A stretch of 64,000 nucleotides of DNA from an archaeon (lineage in GTDB: Archaea > Nanobdellota > Nanobdellia > Woesearchaeales > GW2011-AR9), in contig JAUYKZ010000009.1 in assembly GCA_030704845.1 (NCBI GenBank), positions 124,001-188,000 on the forward strand. The letters run 5' to 3'. The position numbers and the translations under genes are program-made. How positions within the stretch are numbered: position 1 is the stretch's first letter; the number at the start of each line of letters is the position of its first letter. Below, piece by piece: positions 24,553 to 32,603 of this stretch. The notes under the pieces were generated by a model. It saw nothing but the letters and a program-made list of their open reading frames with translations. It did not search any database and was not told where the DNA came from.

Positions 24553-25650
24553 TTACCTCAAATGAATCTCAAGAATGTCCTGATCCTGCAAGGTATGATT
24601 TAACATCACTCGTTGTGCATCGAACTTAGCTGATTTACCCCACACTCTAGCAAAACGAAATTTGCTTACAAAATCTTTATGCAATTTAGAACACACACCC
24701 CGGATATTAGTGCCTTTCTGAATAATCAGTGGTTCGTTCATATCGGCTTCTTTTCTTGGTTCTTTCATATAAACTCGAATGAAATCCAGTTTTTGGAAAA
24801 TTAATTCTTTGAGTGGTTCTATATTAATGCCCTGCTCGGCAGAGATTGCTAAATCAGCATTTAATTCTTTTTTTACTTTTTCAACAGTAACTGCAGACGC
24901 TAAATCGACCTTACTAATACAAAGCAGTGCAGGAACATATTTTTTATTTCCTTCGATACAATCAATAAAATCGTCAATGTCAATTGGACTGCGAATCAGA
25001 ACCTCTGCATTGACTATTTTGAATTCTCTTAACACTGTTTTCAAAGTGTCGTCATCAACTTCAATGGGAACTGTCTTGCCTATCTGAATACCACCTTTTG
25101 ATTTTTTTTTAATGAATACGTCTGGTCTTGTTTTGTTTAATCGAATGCGAGCTTCTCGCACTTCTCGAAGAATAGCGGGGTAATGTTCTGGATGATTTAC
25201 GTCAATAACCATTAAGACAAGATCAGCATTCAAAATAACTGTAAGCACTTCCTTTCCACGCCCTTTTCCCGAAGCAGCTCCTGAAACAATTCCAGGAACG
25301 TCTAAAATTTGAATTTTTGCCTGCTTATACTCCAACATTCCTGGGATAACAGAGAGAGTTGTAAAATCATATGCTGCTACTTCTGATTCAGTCCCAGTAA
25401 TTTTGTTAACTAAAGTGGATTTACCTGCCGAAGGAAATCCTAATAATAAGACAGTTCCATCGCCAGATTTTCTTACAGTGAACCCATGTTCTGATTTACC
25501 GGTTTTTTTCTGAACTCGCTGGTCCTGCTTTTCTTTAAGTTGAGCTATCTTAGCCTTAACAATTCCAATATGGCCTTGCGTAGCTTTGTTATATTTTGTT
25601 TTCTTTAACTCATCTTGCAGAGATTTAATTTGATCCTTATAATCAGCCAT
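24553..25650 (-). CDS. drg: DRG-family Obg-like GTPase
   Basis: The 365-aa protein has a helical N-terminus, a G domain with GFPSAGKSTL (about 71-80), TTLSVIPG, DVPGIVSGAASGKGRG and ISKVDL, and a C-terminal TGS domain (about 295-365). This is the layout of archaeal/eukaryotic DRG GTPases, which bind ribosomes and translation factors. The length is normal. It diverges from mscS, with a candidate small RNA in between. Confidence 0.93.
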   Translation of the reverse strand: MADYKDQIKSLQDELKKTKYNKATQGHIGIVKAKIAQLKEKQDQRVQKKTGKSEHGFTVRKSGDGTVLLLGFPSAGKSTLVNKITGTESEVAAYDFTTLSVIPGMLEYKQAKIQILDVPGIVSGAASGKGRGKEVLTVILNADLVLMVIDVNHPEHYPAILREVREARIRLNKTRPDVFIKKKSKGGIQIGKTVPIEVDDDTLKTVLREFKIVNAEVLIRSPIDIDDFIDCIEGNKKYVPALLCISKVDLASAVTVEKVKKELNADLAISAEQGINIEPLKELIFQKLDFIRVYMKEPRKEADMNEPLIIQKGTNIRGVCSKLHKDFVSKFRFARVWGKSAKFDAQRVMLNHTLQDQDILEIHLR

Positions 25651-25719
25651 TATCCCCCTTAATCCATCATCTCTTTTTAATTTTACTTATAAATTACAAC
25701 AAAAATCCAATTCAGGGCA

Positions 25720-25829
25720 GATAAAATAAAAAACCCAATCGCAGCAAGCTGCGGGGTATTTTTAATCTTAACTGGATAATTGATTTAATAGTCGTTGCAG
25801 AGCAACGGAGTATTGGACCCAGTTAAGAA
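25720..25829 (-). ncRNA. Candidate structured small RNA between drg and mscS
   Basis: On the reverse strand a TATA-like gatatataaac (25850-25861) would start an RNA near 25829. The RNA would open with CTTAACTGG, which pairs perfectly with CCAGTTAAG 44 nt further on (9 bp). The enclosed loop holds a perfect 6-bp hairpin, CGTTGC tct GCAACG. The RNA then reaches a terminator-like hairpin (GGG/CCC around CGCAGC tt GCTGCG) followed by ggg-tttttt-a-tttt. Promoter, fold and terminator are all in the right order and spacing. No ORF is present. The class is unknown; it does not look like a C/D or a clear H/ACA guide. Confidence 0.5.
25734..25756. terminator. Hairpin with T-run, bidirectional
   Basis: CGCAGC aa GCTGCG with additional CCC/GGG pairing is followed by T-runs on both strands (tattttt on +, tttttt on -). 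It lies between divergent gene starts, where no coding gene needs a terminator, so it most likely ends the candidate small RNA. Confidence 0.5.
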
Positions 25830-25849
25830 ATAAACCATTTCTTTCCGCA

Positions 25850-25861
25850 ACGTTTATATAT
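25850..25861. promoter_or_regulatory. TATA box of mscS, possibly bidirectional
   Basis: The sequence cgtttatatatc lies 22-33 nt before the mscS ATG at 25883, implying a leaderless mRNA. The core is nearly symmetric and also has the correct distance (about 22 nt) to the predicted reverse-strand RNA start. Confidence 0.6.
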
Positions 25862-25882
25862 CAAATTTCTCCCCGTTAGCCT

Positions 25883-26422
25883 ATGGTGGATTTTATTACC
25901 GGAATTAAAGCTTATTTCAATCAAATCATCGCAGGAGTGATTATACTGCTGGTAGGATTTGGCTTAGGAATCCTAGTAAAGAAAGTTTTATTCAAAATTT
26001 TTCGAGAAATTGGCCTAAATAAAATTATGAGTAAAGTTGGAGTGATCGTAGATTTAGAAAAGTGGGTCAGTTCAATTATTTCATATGTTGTTTACTTGTT
26101 AACAATGGTTCTCTTTTTAGACCAATTAGGTATCGAATCTATCGTTCTTTATTTAATTGCTGGTGCTCTTTTAATGTTGGTTATACTCACCGCCCTAGTT
26201 GGATTGAAAGACGTCATCCCTAATTTTATTGCTTGGCTAATCCTACAACGGAGAGGTAGAATTAGACACGGAACAAGGGTAGAGATTAGAGAAATTGCCG
26301 GAGTAGTTGAAAAAGTGGGATTTTTAGAAACCGAAATAAGAACCCACAACGATGATATACTTTATGTACCAAATTCTTTATTTTTAAAATCTAAATTGAA
26401 AGTTAAACGAAACAATAAATAA
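25883..26422 (+). CDS. mscS: Small MscS-family mechanosensitive channel
   Basis: The 179-aa protein has three membrane helices and the pore-helix/beta-domain core of MscS (VGLKDVIPNFIAWLILQRRGRIRHGTRVEI, then GVVEKVGFLETEIRTHNDDILYVPNS). It stops right after the beta domain and lacks the large C-terminal cage of E. coli MscS, giving a minimal form. It should release solutes on hypo-osmotic shock. Transcription appears leaderless. Confidence 0.82.
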   Translation: MVDFITGIKAYFNQIIAGVIILLVGFGLGILVKKVLFKIFREIGLNKIMSKVGVIVDLEKWVSSIISYVVYLLTMVLFLDQLGIESIVLYLIAGALLMLVILTALVGLKDVIPNFIAWLILQRRGRIRHGTRVEIREIAGVVEKVGFLETEIRTHNDDILYVPNSLFLKSKLKVKRNNK

Positions 26423-26662
26423 TCATCTTTTGCAACTTTCAAGTAAACTGATAATATCCCATACTTGAGTTCTATGATAAGAAGGGATGTCTAAAGAATT
26501 TAATTCGTCTAATTCGTTAAGAGCTTTCTCGATAAACAATTCTTCGTTGCTGTTAAGAATGTTTATTATCACGCTCATTCTTTCACGGAATTTCTTACTG
26601 ATATCTGTTTCTTCCTGTAAAACTTTTAAACAATCAATCGCATCTTGAATTGTAGAATTCAT
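26423..26662 (-). CDS. UPF0147 family protein
   Basis: The 79-aa all-helical protein matches the archaeal UPF0147 pattern (IQDAIDCLKVLQEETDISKKFRERMSVIINIL, then IPSYHRTQVWDIISLLE). Function is unknown. It overlaps the prefoldin beta gene by 4 nt, and it converges on mscS with no spacer, so it is the last gene of the eL43-rpoP-pfdB transcript. Confidence 0.85.
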   Translation of the reverse strand: MNSTIQDAIDCLKVLQEETDISKKFRERMSVIINILNSNEELFIEKALNELDELNSLDIPSYHRTQVWDIISLLESCKR

Positions 26663-26991
26663 TTTTTAGAAGATTCCTCTTCTTGGATTTCTTTTACCAT
26701 CTGCTTTTGGACAGTTTCCATTTCGGCCTGAATTCTTTTTTCTTGTTCAGTGAAATTTTTAAGGCGAACTTCGACAAGTTCTTTTTTATCTTCAAGATCT
26801 TTTTGTAATTGGTCTCTTGGAGTAGCTACCATTACTCTACCCAGAATTTTATAAGTCTTTTCAGTTTGTTTTATTTCTGAGAGAGCCGAAAGAAGTTCAT
26901 TCATTTGAGATTCTATCTGCTGTTTTTGTAAAGCTACAGCTTCAAGATTCTGGCGTAGCAACTGTAAATGATTAACACTTTCAGATGTCAT
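26659..26991 (-). CDS. pfdB: Prefoldin subunit beta
   Basis: The 110-aa protein has the beta-class prefoldin layout: N-terminal coiled coil, a short beta hairpin (KTYKILGRVMVATPRDQLQKDLE) and C-terminal coiled coil ending in a charged tail. It forms the hexameric chaperone with prefoldin alpha, which hands unfolded proteins to the thermosome. The order eL43-rpoP-pfdB is a common archaeal arrangement. Confidence 0.93.
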   Translation of the reverse strand: MTSESVNHLQLLRQNLEAVALQKQQIESQMNELLSALSEIKQTEKTYKILGRVMVATPRDQLQKDLEDKKELVEVRLKNFTEQEKRIQAEMETVQKQMVKEIQEEESSKK

Positions 26992-27000
26992 TTTAAATTT

Positions 27001-27135
27001 TTACCTCGCTTTAACCTTTGCAGGTATTCGGCGACTTTTGTACAGCATTTTATATCCACAATATGGACATCTTACTCTCGTTCTGACGTTTTCTTCTTTG
27101 ACGGCCTTCGAACAATTCATGCATGTGTATTCCAT
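27001..27135 (-). CDS. rpoP: RNA polymerase subunit P (Rpb12-like)
   Basis: This 44-aa gene is below the ORF-track cutoff. The translation MEYTCMNCSKAVKEENVRTR continues to VRCPYCGYKMLYKSRR. It has the CX2C ... CX2C zinc ribbon and the C-terminal basic tail of archaeal RpoP. It lies between eL43 (11 nt upstream) and prefoldin beta (9 nt downstream), which is its usual neighbourhood. Confidence 0.93.
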   Translation of the reverse strand: MEYTCMNCSKAVKEENVRTRVRCPYCGYKMLYKSRRIPAKVKAR

Positions 27136-27146
27136 TTGAAATTATC

Positions 27147-27350
27147 CTATAAAGAATAGGCCCTCCCCGCAAGTTTAACTGAACAAGAACCACATTCCCA
27201 AATACCTGCTGCAAGTCTTTTAACACTTGTTTTGTTGCAATACGGGCACTTTTGCTTTGTACGATGTTGAGTTTCGATATTAGCAAATTTAGTTTTTGGT
27301 TTTCTACCGTACCGTGCTCCAAATCTTTTTGTTGGAAGTTTTGTTGGCAT
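27147..27350 (-). CDS. rpl37ae: Large ribosomal subunit protein eL43 (L37Ae)
   Basis: The track ORF starts inside the tRNA-Pro gene; the ATG at 27350 (MPTKLPTKRFGARYGRK) is the real start and gives 67 aa. The zinc ribbon reads CPYCNKTSVKRLAAGIWECGSC. A reverse-strand TATA (ctttatattc, 27366-27375) lies directly behind the tRNA 3' end, about 20 nt before the start, followed by a gagg ribosome-binding site. It leads the eL43-rpoP-pfdB-UPF0147 operon. Confidence 0.94.
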   Translation of the reverse strand: MPTKLPTKRFGARYGRKPKTKFANIETQHRTKQKCPYCNKTSVKRLAAGIWECGSCSVKLAGRAYSL

Positions 27351-27376
27351 GTTTTTTTCCTCGTTTGAATATAAAG

Positions 27377-27536
27377 TGGGGCTGCCCGGAAAATCGGAAA
27401 TTGAATCTGATTCAGCCACTTTTTCTAAATCAGCTCAGGCTTCGTTCGAACCGGGGTCTAAAGGTCCCAAACCTCTAATGCTAGATTGCTCCCATAGCCC
27501 TTATTTTGCTTATGGACCAAGCTACAACACAGCCCC
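27377..27536 (-). tRNA. tRNA-Pro (TGG) interrupted by two insertions
   Basis: The acceptor stem GGGGCTG/CAGCCCC with discriminator A encloses 160 nt, twice a normal tRNA. The anticodon arm AGAGG TTTGGGA CCTTT gives anticodon TGG, and the variable segment AGAC with CCCGG TTCGAA is typical of archaeal tRNA-Pro. The T-stem closes with CCGGG only if 54 nt are removed between positions 59 and 60. A second insertion of about 31-34 nt lies in the D-arm/26-27 region; its exact borders are unresolved. No CCA is encoded. A TATA box sits about 10-19 nt before the 5' end. The 27349 track ORF is a shadow. Confidence 0.85.
27392..27445 (-). other. tRNA-Pro intron at position 59/60 (T-loop)
   Basis: Removing this 54-nt segment joins TTCGAA to T-CCGGG and restores a 7-nt T-loop. 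A relaxed bulge-helix-bulge is visible: TCG pairs with CGA, GAA pairs with TTC, the 5' bulge is AA|C and the 3' bulge is TT|T. Both predicted cuts match the boundaries obtained from tRNA folding. Confidence 0.75.
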
Positions 27537-27544
27537 ACTAGTCT

Positions 27545-27554
27545 ATTTATAAAT
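27545..27554 (-). promoter_or_regulatory. TATA box of tRNA-Pro
   Basis: Reverse-strand atttataaat lies 9-18 nt before the mature 5' end (27536). The short distance implies that transcription begins inside the tRNA region or that a neighbouring TATA variant is used. It still marks this as a promoter. Confidence 0.5.
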
Positions 27555-27617
27555 ATTTTGATTGAAAATGGCCTTCATCTTAAAAATTCTTTGGTTTTTT
27601 TCGAGAGATTTGAATAT

Positions 27618-28649
27618 CTAAGAGTAATTTAAAGTTACTAACTCCTTGCTTGCTTTCGTTAAAATTCTGGTTTTTCCATCAAAAATAAGAGAATCTTCAA
27701 TTCGTAATCCAAATTTACCGGGGTAATAGATACCCGGTTCTATCGTAAATGCGTGGTTTTTAGAGATTTTTGATCCTTTTTTATAAAATGGTTCCTCATG
27801 AAGCTCTACACCAATTCCATGACCTAAAGAATGATTAAATGATTTGGCGTGTTTTCCTAATTTCTTACGACAAAATTCATCTAAATTTAAATATTCCTTA
27901 CCCTCAGCAACCATCTCAATGGTACTTTGCTGCGCATCAAGAAGAATATTATAAACCGATTTTTCTTGTTTTGTTGGTTTCCCTAAATAAAGAACTCTGG
28001 TCATATCGGCATTATAATTTTTGTAGCAAGCTCCAAAATCTAAGAGCAGAAATCCTTTACGAAGTTTTTGAGAAGAAGTGATATGATGAGGTATCGCTGC
28101 ATTCTTTCCCATTGCCGCAATTGTTGGAAATCCAACGCTGCAATCGTTTTCCCGGATAAAACTTTCTAAAAAAATGGCTGCAGATTGTTCGGTCTTAATT
28201 TTATTAATATTATTACTCAGAGCATTTAATGCGTTTGAAGTAACATCGCAAGCAATCTTAAGATATTTTTTTTCTTCTTCAGTTTTTTCTGATCTGAGAC
28301 TAGTTAAAATCGCTGTTACGTCCACAAAACGAGCTTTTGGGAAAAGTTTTTTTAACGATTCAAAACTTGATAAAGGTAAAGCAGATTTATTTATTCCAAC
28401 TTTTTTAACATCTTTTCGACCTACTTGCTTCTCCCAACCTTTTTTTAAAATAAAATTATTGATACCTTTAACCTTGGGTGGTAAGTCTAACTCAGTGAGA
28501 TATAATGAAGCTGAAGAACGACTTACCACCAGAAATCCATAAGAACAAGATGCCTGAATAAAATAGGTCAGATTTGGATCTGGATGACGTAAAAATACAA
28601 GATCTATCTCCTTCTTTTGAAGTTCCCGCTGGAACTCTTTTAATTTCAT
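27618..28649 (-). CDS. pepQ: M24 metallopeptidase, Xaa-Pro aminopeptidase/dipeptidase type
   Basis: The ATG at 28649 replaces the GTG used in the track. The 343-aa protein has a creatinase-like N-domain and the pita-bread catalytic domain. Metal ligands are visible in LLLDFGACYKNYNADMTRV, HSLGHGIGVELHE, FTIEPGIYYPG and LRIEDSLI, i.e. D, D, H, E, E in the right order. It should cleave Xaa-Pro bonds. The choice between aminopeptidase and prolidase is uncertain. Confidence 0.88.
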   Translation of the reverse strand: MKLKEFQRELQKKEIDLVFLRHPDPNLTYFIQASCSYGFLVVSRSSASLYLTELDLPPKVKGINNFILKKGWEKQVGRKDVKKVGINKSALPLSSFESLKKLFPKARFVDVTAILTSLRSEKTEEEKKYLKIACDVTSNALNALSNNINKIKTEQSAAIFLESFIRENDCSVGFPTIAAMGKNAAIPHHITSSQKLRKGFLLLDFGACYKNYNADMTRVLYLGKPTKQEKSVYNILLDAQQSTIEMVAEGKEYLNLDEFCRKKLGKHAKSFNHSLGHGIGVELHEEPFYKKGSKISKNHAFTIEPGIYYPGKFGLRIEDSLIFDGKTRILTKASKELVTLNYS

Positions 28650-28758
28650 CACTTATAGGAAGAAAGCTATCTTAAAAAAGCTTTCTAAGAATCGGTTTTA
28701 TGATACAAGAGGTATATTTCCAAACAATTATAAACCATATAATAAACTCTTAGAGTTA

Positions 28759-29961
28759 ATGCAGAGGGTTACACTTAAGAACGGATTGAAGGTACTTTAC
28801 CAGCAAAGAAAAGGTAACGCGGTAGTAATACAAATACTTGTAAATGTTGGTAGTAATGATGAAACTCCAGCTGAAAGAGGAATTTCTCATTTTCTTGAAC
28901 ATATCATGTTTGAAGGCACACTAAAAAGACCAACAAACCAGGATATTTCTAATGAGATTGAAAAAATAGGTGGAGATTTTAATGCTTATACTACTAATGA
29001 ACGAACTTGTTTTTATGTAAAAGTTCTTAAGAAACATTTCGGAACAGCCGTTGATGTTTTAGCAGATATGATGCAAAATTCTTTATTCAAAGAAGAACAC
29101 GTAGCCAAAGAGAGGAATATTGTATTAAAAGAAGTTGATATGGTTAATGATGAACCGAGCTTCTATCAATGGATTTTATTACAAAAAAGTATTTTCACAA
29201 AACATCCAACTAGAAATCCAACTTACGGGGATCGAAAAGTTATCGAGAATCTTACTCGAGAAAAGGTTGTTAAATTTTATAAGAAATATTATCACCCAAA
29301 AAACATGATCTTATCGATTGTTGGTGATGTTGATAATTGGAAAGCGGAAATTGAAAAGAATTTTACGATTAATGGGAAGAAAAAATATGTTCGCCCGTCA
29401 TTCCATGAACCAATTCAACGAAAACAAACCCTGAAGAAAGAGAAAAGGGATATTGCTAACACCCGGGTAGCGATTGCTTTCAAAACGGTGCCTCGCAATG
29501 ATAAAGACAGCGTTGTTCTAGAAGTAATTAATGGAATTCTTGGAAGAGGACAAAGCGGAAGATTATTTTCCGAGATTAGAACTCAACGAGGACTTGCTTA
29601 TGAAGTAGGAACACATCACATCAGTGAAGGCGACTTTGGATATTTTGCAGCTTATGCATCGGTAGATAAGAAAAATGTGCCAATTGTTAAGAAATTGATT
29701 GTAAATGAATTTAAAAAATTAGAAAAAGTAAATGAGAAAGATTTACTCGAATCAAAAACATTTATTGAAGGAGATTTTTTACTGGAATTGGAAGAAGGAC
29801 AGAAACACGCAGACCAGTTATTATTTTGGGAACAATTGGGCGGAGCGCATAAGATGAAAGAGTTTCTACCTTCAATTAAGAAGGTGGAAGTAGGAGATAT
29901 TAAACGAGTTGTTAAGAAATATTTTAAAAATCCTACCGTAGTTATCCTAGAAGGGCGTTAA
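28759..29961 (+). CDS. M16 (insulinase/processing protease) zinc peptidase
   Basis: The 400-aa protein has the inverted zinc motif HFLEH (HxxEH, residues 44-48, HFLEHIMFEGT) with the distal Glu in KERNIVLKEVDMVNDEP. The substrate-binding segment GRGQSGRLFSEIRTQRGLAYEVG is in the second half. Members of this length act as homodimers or with an inactive partner; no partner is next to it. It is cytoplasmic, as no signal peptide is present. It converges on tyrS with a 4-nt overlap. Confidence 0.9.
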   Translation: MQRVTLKNGLKVLYQQRKGNAVVIQILVNVGSNDETPAERGISHFLEHIMFEGTLKRPTNQDISNEIEKIGGDFNAYTTNERTCFYVKVLKKHFGTAVDVLADMMQNSLFKEEHVAKERNIVLKEVDMVNDEPSFYQWILLQKSIFTKHPTRNPTYGDRKVIENLTREKVVKFYKKYYHPKNMILSIVGDVDNWKAEIEKNFTINGKKKYVRPSFHEPIQRKQTLKKEKRDIANTRVAIAFKTVPRNDKDSVVLEVINGILGRGQSGRLFSEIRTQRGLAYEVGTHHISEGDFGYFAAYASVDKKNVPIVKKLIVNEFKKLEKVNEKDLLESKTFIEGDFLLELEEGQKHADQLLFWEQLGGAHKMKEFLPSIKKVEVGDIKRVVKKYFKNPTVVILEGR

Positions 29962-30974
29962 TATGCTTCTTGAGAAATTTTTTCTAATTTAATCTTATTT
30001 TTCTGGAATAGTGCTAACAGTTTATTGATCTCTTTAGCTACCCCATTTTTAAGGTCAAGTGGATGGAGTTTTTTCGCAATAAAAGATTTTTCAACTTCTT
30101 CATAAGTAGAGAATTCAATGTTTCCCCCAAATTTCTCGGGTCTTTCGATGACAAATTTTTCTCCAGCATCTTGTTTCAAAGTCATGATCACATGTTTTAA
30201 GAAAGCAAGAACACCGTTATCTTCTACCTTTCCCTCTTCACAGTAAGCCGTCTGTAATTTTTTCTGGACTGTTTTTTCATCATCTAATAGATCAATCTTT
30301 GACTTTGGATCTGAAGCAGACATCTTTTTACCAGTCAACCCGGGAAGTAACGGAGTCATGACTTCTACCCTTGGAGTGTAACCTAATTTTGGAAGATTCT
30401 CTCTAGCAAACATTAATATTTTTCTTTGGTCAACTCCCCCATATTGAACATCTGCATTAAGATACACTTCATCCAAAGCTTGCATTAAAGGATAAAGAAG
30501 ACCACTTAATTTTGGATTATCTCCAAATTTAACTACTTCCGACCCGGCTTTTTTTGCATCATGAATTGTAGTGAAGGTTGATAATTTTAAAACGTCAAGA
30601 ACATATTTTTTTTCTAATTGAAATGATGAACCTTTAACCAGTTGAACTTTCTTGATGTCGGCCCCTACTGCCGTGAACATTAAAGGAATTATTGCCTCGT
30701 AATATTTGTACCGTTTCTCTAGAATATCCCACGGACAATTATCAAGAGCTCCATGAAGATCAGCCAGAAGAACTTTAACCGTAAAACCAGCTTTAATAAA
30801 ATCTGCCATCTTTAAGACCCAGACAAAATAACCAATGTGGGGTCTTCCAGTAATTGCCGTTCCTAAATAGATTACCGGGTTCTTTTTCTTTTTTATAAGA
30901 TCCAAGAGCTCTTCTTCTTTTACGATTTCTTGAGCGTTCCGCTTTAAAAGAGCTAATTTTTCTTCAGGCTTCAT
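29958..30974 (-). CDS. tyrS: Tyrosyl-tRNA synthetase
   Basis: The 338-aa class I synthetase has the HIGH variant GRPHIGYFVW at about 43-52 and the KMSKS variant KKMSASDPKSKIDL at about 215. The length and motifs match the short archaeal TyrRS without a C-terminal S4 domain. LLADLHGALDN and QYGGVDQRKILMFARE are typical of the Tyr/Trp group; the latter favours tyrosine. Confidence 0.92.
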   Translation of the reverse strand: MKPEEKLALLKRNAQEIVKEEELLDLIKKKKNPVIYLGTAITGRPHIGYFVWVLKMADFIKAGFTVKVLLADLHGALDNCPWDILEKRYKYYEAIIPLMFTAVGADIKKVQLVKGSSFQLEKKYVLDVLKLSTFTTIHDAKKAGSEVVKFGDNPKLSGLLYPLMQALDEVYLNADVQYGGVDQRKILMFARENLPKLGYTPRVEVMTPLLPGLTGKKMSASDPKSKIDLLDDEKTVQKKLQTAYCEEGKVEDNGVLAFLKHVIMTLKQDAGEKFVIERPEKFGGNIEFSTYEEVEKSFIAKKLHPLDLKNGVAKEINKLLALFQKNKIKLEKISQEAY

Positions 30975-31046
30975 GAGTATGGGAAATGGAAGTTAGTTTA
31001 AATATTTAATGGGTAGGAAAATGTAAATTTCGAACGCAAAATATAA

Positions 31047-31061
31047 ATACGCTAAGCGTAT
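31047..31061. promoter_or_regulatory. Perfect palindrome at the HAD gene promoter
   Basis: ATACGCTAAGCGTAT has 7-bp arms around one central base. It begins inside or directly after the TATA sequence (atataaat) of the gene at 31082, where a repressor would block polymerase recruitment. Confidence 0.55.
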
Positions 31062-31081
31062 CAGTCAACTTGGGGGGAACA

Positions 31082-31714
31082 ATGAAGAAAGTAATATTTT
31101 TTGATTTTTGGGGAACTCTTGTAGAGAATGGCATACCTAGCCCCATAAAACAGGTAAAGAACGCCCTAGGTATACGTCTACCTTTTTCTGAATATGTTAA
31201 AAGAATGGAGTCGGCTATGATGACAAAGAACTTTTCTTCACTAAAAGAAGCTTTTGTTGCTGTATGTGAGGAATTTGAGATCAATCCGGCTGAATATCTT
31301 ATCGACAGACTTATTGGATTATGGAACAAATCTTGGATGTTAGCTACTTTATATGAAGAAACCGAAGAAGTTCTCGCTGAATTACAGAAAGATTACCAGA
31401 TAGTTTTAGTTTCTAACACAGATTGTGTCTCAATAAAAAGTGTATTTGAAAAATTCCCATTAAAAAAATATTTTACAACAATTTACTTATCATGTGATTT
31501 AGGAAATATTAAAACTGATAAAGAATTTTTAAATACAATCATGGCTGATTTAAAAATTAAAGCAGAGGATTGTATTTTCGTTGGAGACAGCATTTTAAGT
31601 GATATGGTTGCCGCAAAGAATGCCGGAATTGACGGGATTCTTATTGACAGAAAAAATAGCCGAGATTATGAGCCAAAAATTGCATCATTGCGGGAGTTGA
31701 AAAGTTTATTATGA
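31082..31714 (+). CDS. HAD-superfamily hydrolase
   Basis: The start is moved from TTG 31070 to the ATG at 31082, which follows a gggggg ribosome-binding site by 4-5 nt. The 210-aa protein has HAD motif I FFDFWGTLVE (the second acidic residue of DxD is replaced: D-F-W), motif II VSNTD and motif IV VGDSILSDMVAAKNAG. The DxD change to DFW is unusual for a phosphatase. The end overlaps rnz by 4 nt. The substrate is unknown. Confidence 0.82.
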   Translation: MKKVIFFDFWGTLVENGIPSPIKQVKNALGIRLPFSEYVKRMESAMMTKNFSSLKEAFVAVCEEFEINPAEYLIDRLIGLWNKSWMLATLYEETEEVLAELQKDYQIVLVSNTDCVSIKSVFEKFPLKKYFTTIYLSCDLGNIKTDKEFLNTIMADLKIKAEDCIFVGDSILSDMVAAKNAGIDGILIDRKNSRDYEPKIASLRELKSLL

Positions 31715-32601
31715 CCACAGTAACTTTTCTAGGTACAGGTTGCATGCAACCTACTAAACAACGTAACCATGCAGGAATTTTACTTAGCTCTGGCACCGAA
31801 AATATTCTTTTCGATTGTGGTGAAGGAATTCAACGACAAATGAGAGTTGCTGGAATAAAACCAGCAAAAGTTACCCGGTTATGCATCACCCATTTTCATG
31901 GAGATCATGTGTTTGGAATTGCTGGATTAATGAGTAGCATGGGAGCTGATCAGTTTGCAAAAAAACTACATGTTTATGGACCAAAAGGAACAAAAAAATA
32001 TTTAGATCATTTATGGAAATCGTTTGCGGCAAAAGATATTATTGAACACGAAGTGCATGAAGTTAGTTCTGGTGTTTTTTTTGAGAACGAATCATTCTCT
32101 CTAGAAGCGCAACCTCTTAAACATTCGACAACCTGCATTGGATTTAAGTTTAAAGAAAATGATAAACGAAGAATCATGGTAGCTAAAGCAAATAAGTTGG
32201 GATTAGAAGGCCCAATCCTCGGAAAATTACAACAAGGAAACAATGTTGTGGTTAAAGGTAAAACCATTAGAGCGGATGAAATTACTACCCTTGTTAGAGG
32301 AAAGATAGTAAGTTATGTTACTGATACCGCTTTGTGTAACGGCGTGAATAAACTTGCTAAAGAAGCAGATTTATTAATAATAGAGGGCACGTTCTTAGAC
32401 GATTTAGAAGAGAATGCTTCCAAATCTAATCATCTTACCGTCAAACAGGCCGCCCTAGTTGCTTCAGAAAATAATGTTAAAAAATTAGTAATTACCCATC
32501 TTAGTCAAAGATATAAAAGTAGTGCTGATGCAACTTCCGAAGCAAGAGATTATTTTGATGAGAGCGTGATTGCAGAAGATTTTATGAAAATCGAGGTATA
32601 A
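31711..32601 (+). CDS. rnz: Ribonuclease Z
   Basis: The 296-aa metallo-beta-lactamase protein has THFHGDHVFGIAGL (about 61-74), an LKHSTTCIGFKF segment matching the tRNA-binding exosite region, a VTDTA motif and the C-terminal LVITHLSQRY. RNase Z trims tRNA 3' trailers, which is needed here because the tRNAs seen lack encoded CCA. It is co-translated with the HAD gene and precedes the NTPase gene by 2 nt. Confidence 0.93.
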   Translation: MTTVTFLGTGCMQPTKQRNHAGILLSSGTENILFDCGEGIQRQMRVAGIKPAKVTRLCITHFHGDHVFGIAGLMSSMGADQFAKKLHVYGPKGTKKYLDHLWKSFAAKDIIEHEVHEVSSGVFFENESFSLEAQPLKHSTTCIGFKFKENDKRRIMVAKANKLGLEGPILGKLQQGNNVVVKGKTIRADEITTLVRGKIVSYVTDTALCNGVNKLAKEADLLIIEGTFLDDLEENASKSNHLTVKQAALVASENNVKKLVITHLSQRYKSSADATSEARDYFDESVIAEDFMKIEV

Positions 32602-32603
32602 GG

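Noticed and set aside
25720-25829. H/ACA or C/D guide RNA
   Set aside because: No C/D boxes, no clear K-turn in the inner hairpin, and the ANA box is only a weak AGA; the RNA is reported as class unknown.
27349-27552. Plus-strand 67-aa ORF
   Set aside because: It lies wholly over the reverse-strand tRNA-Pro gene and its promoter and has no recognisable protein features.
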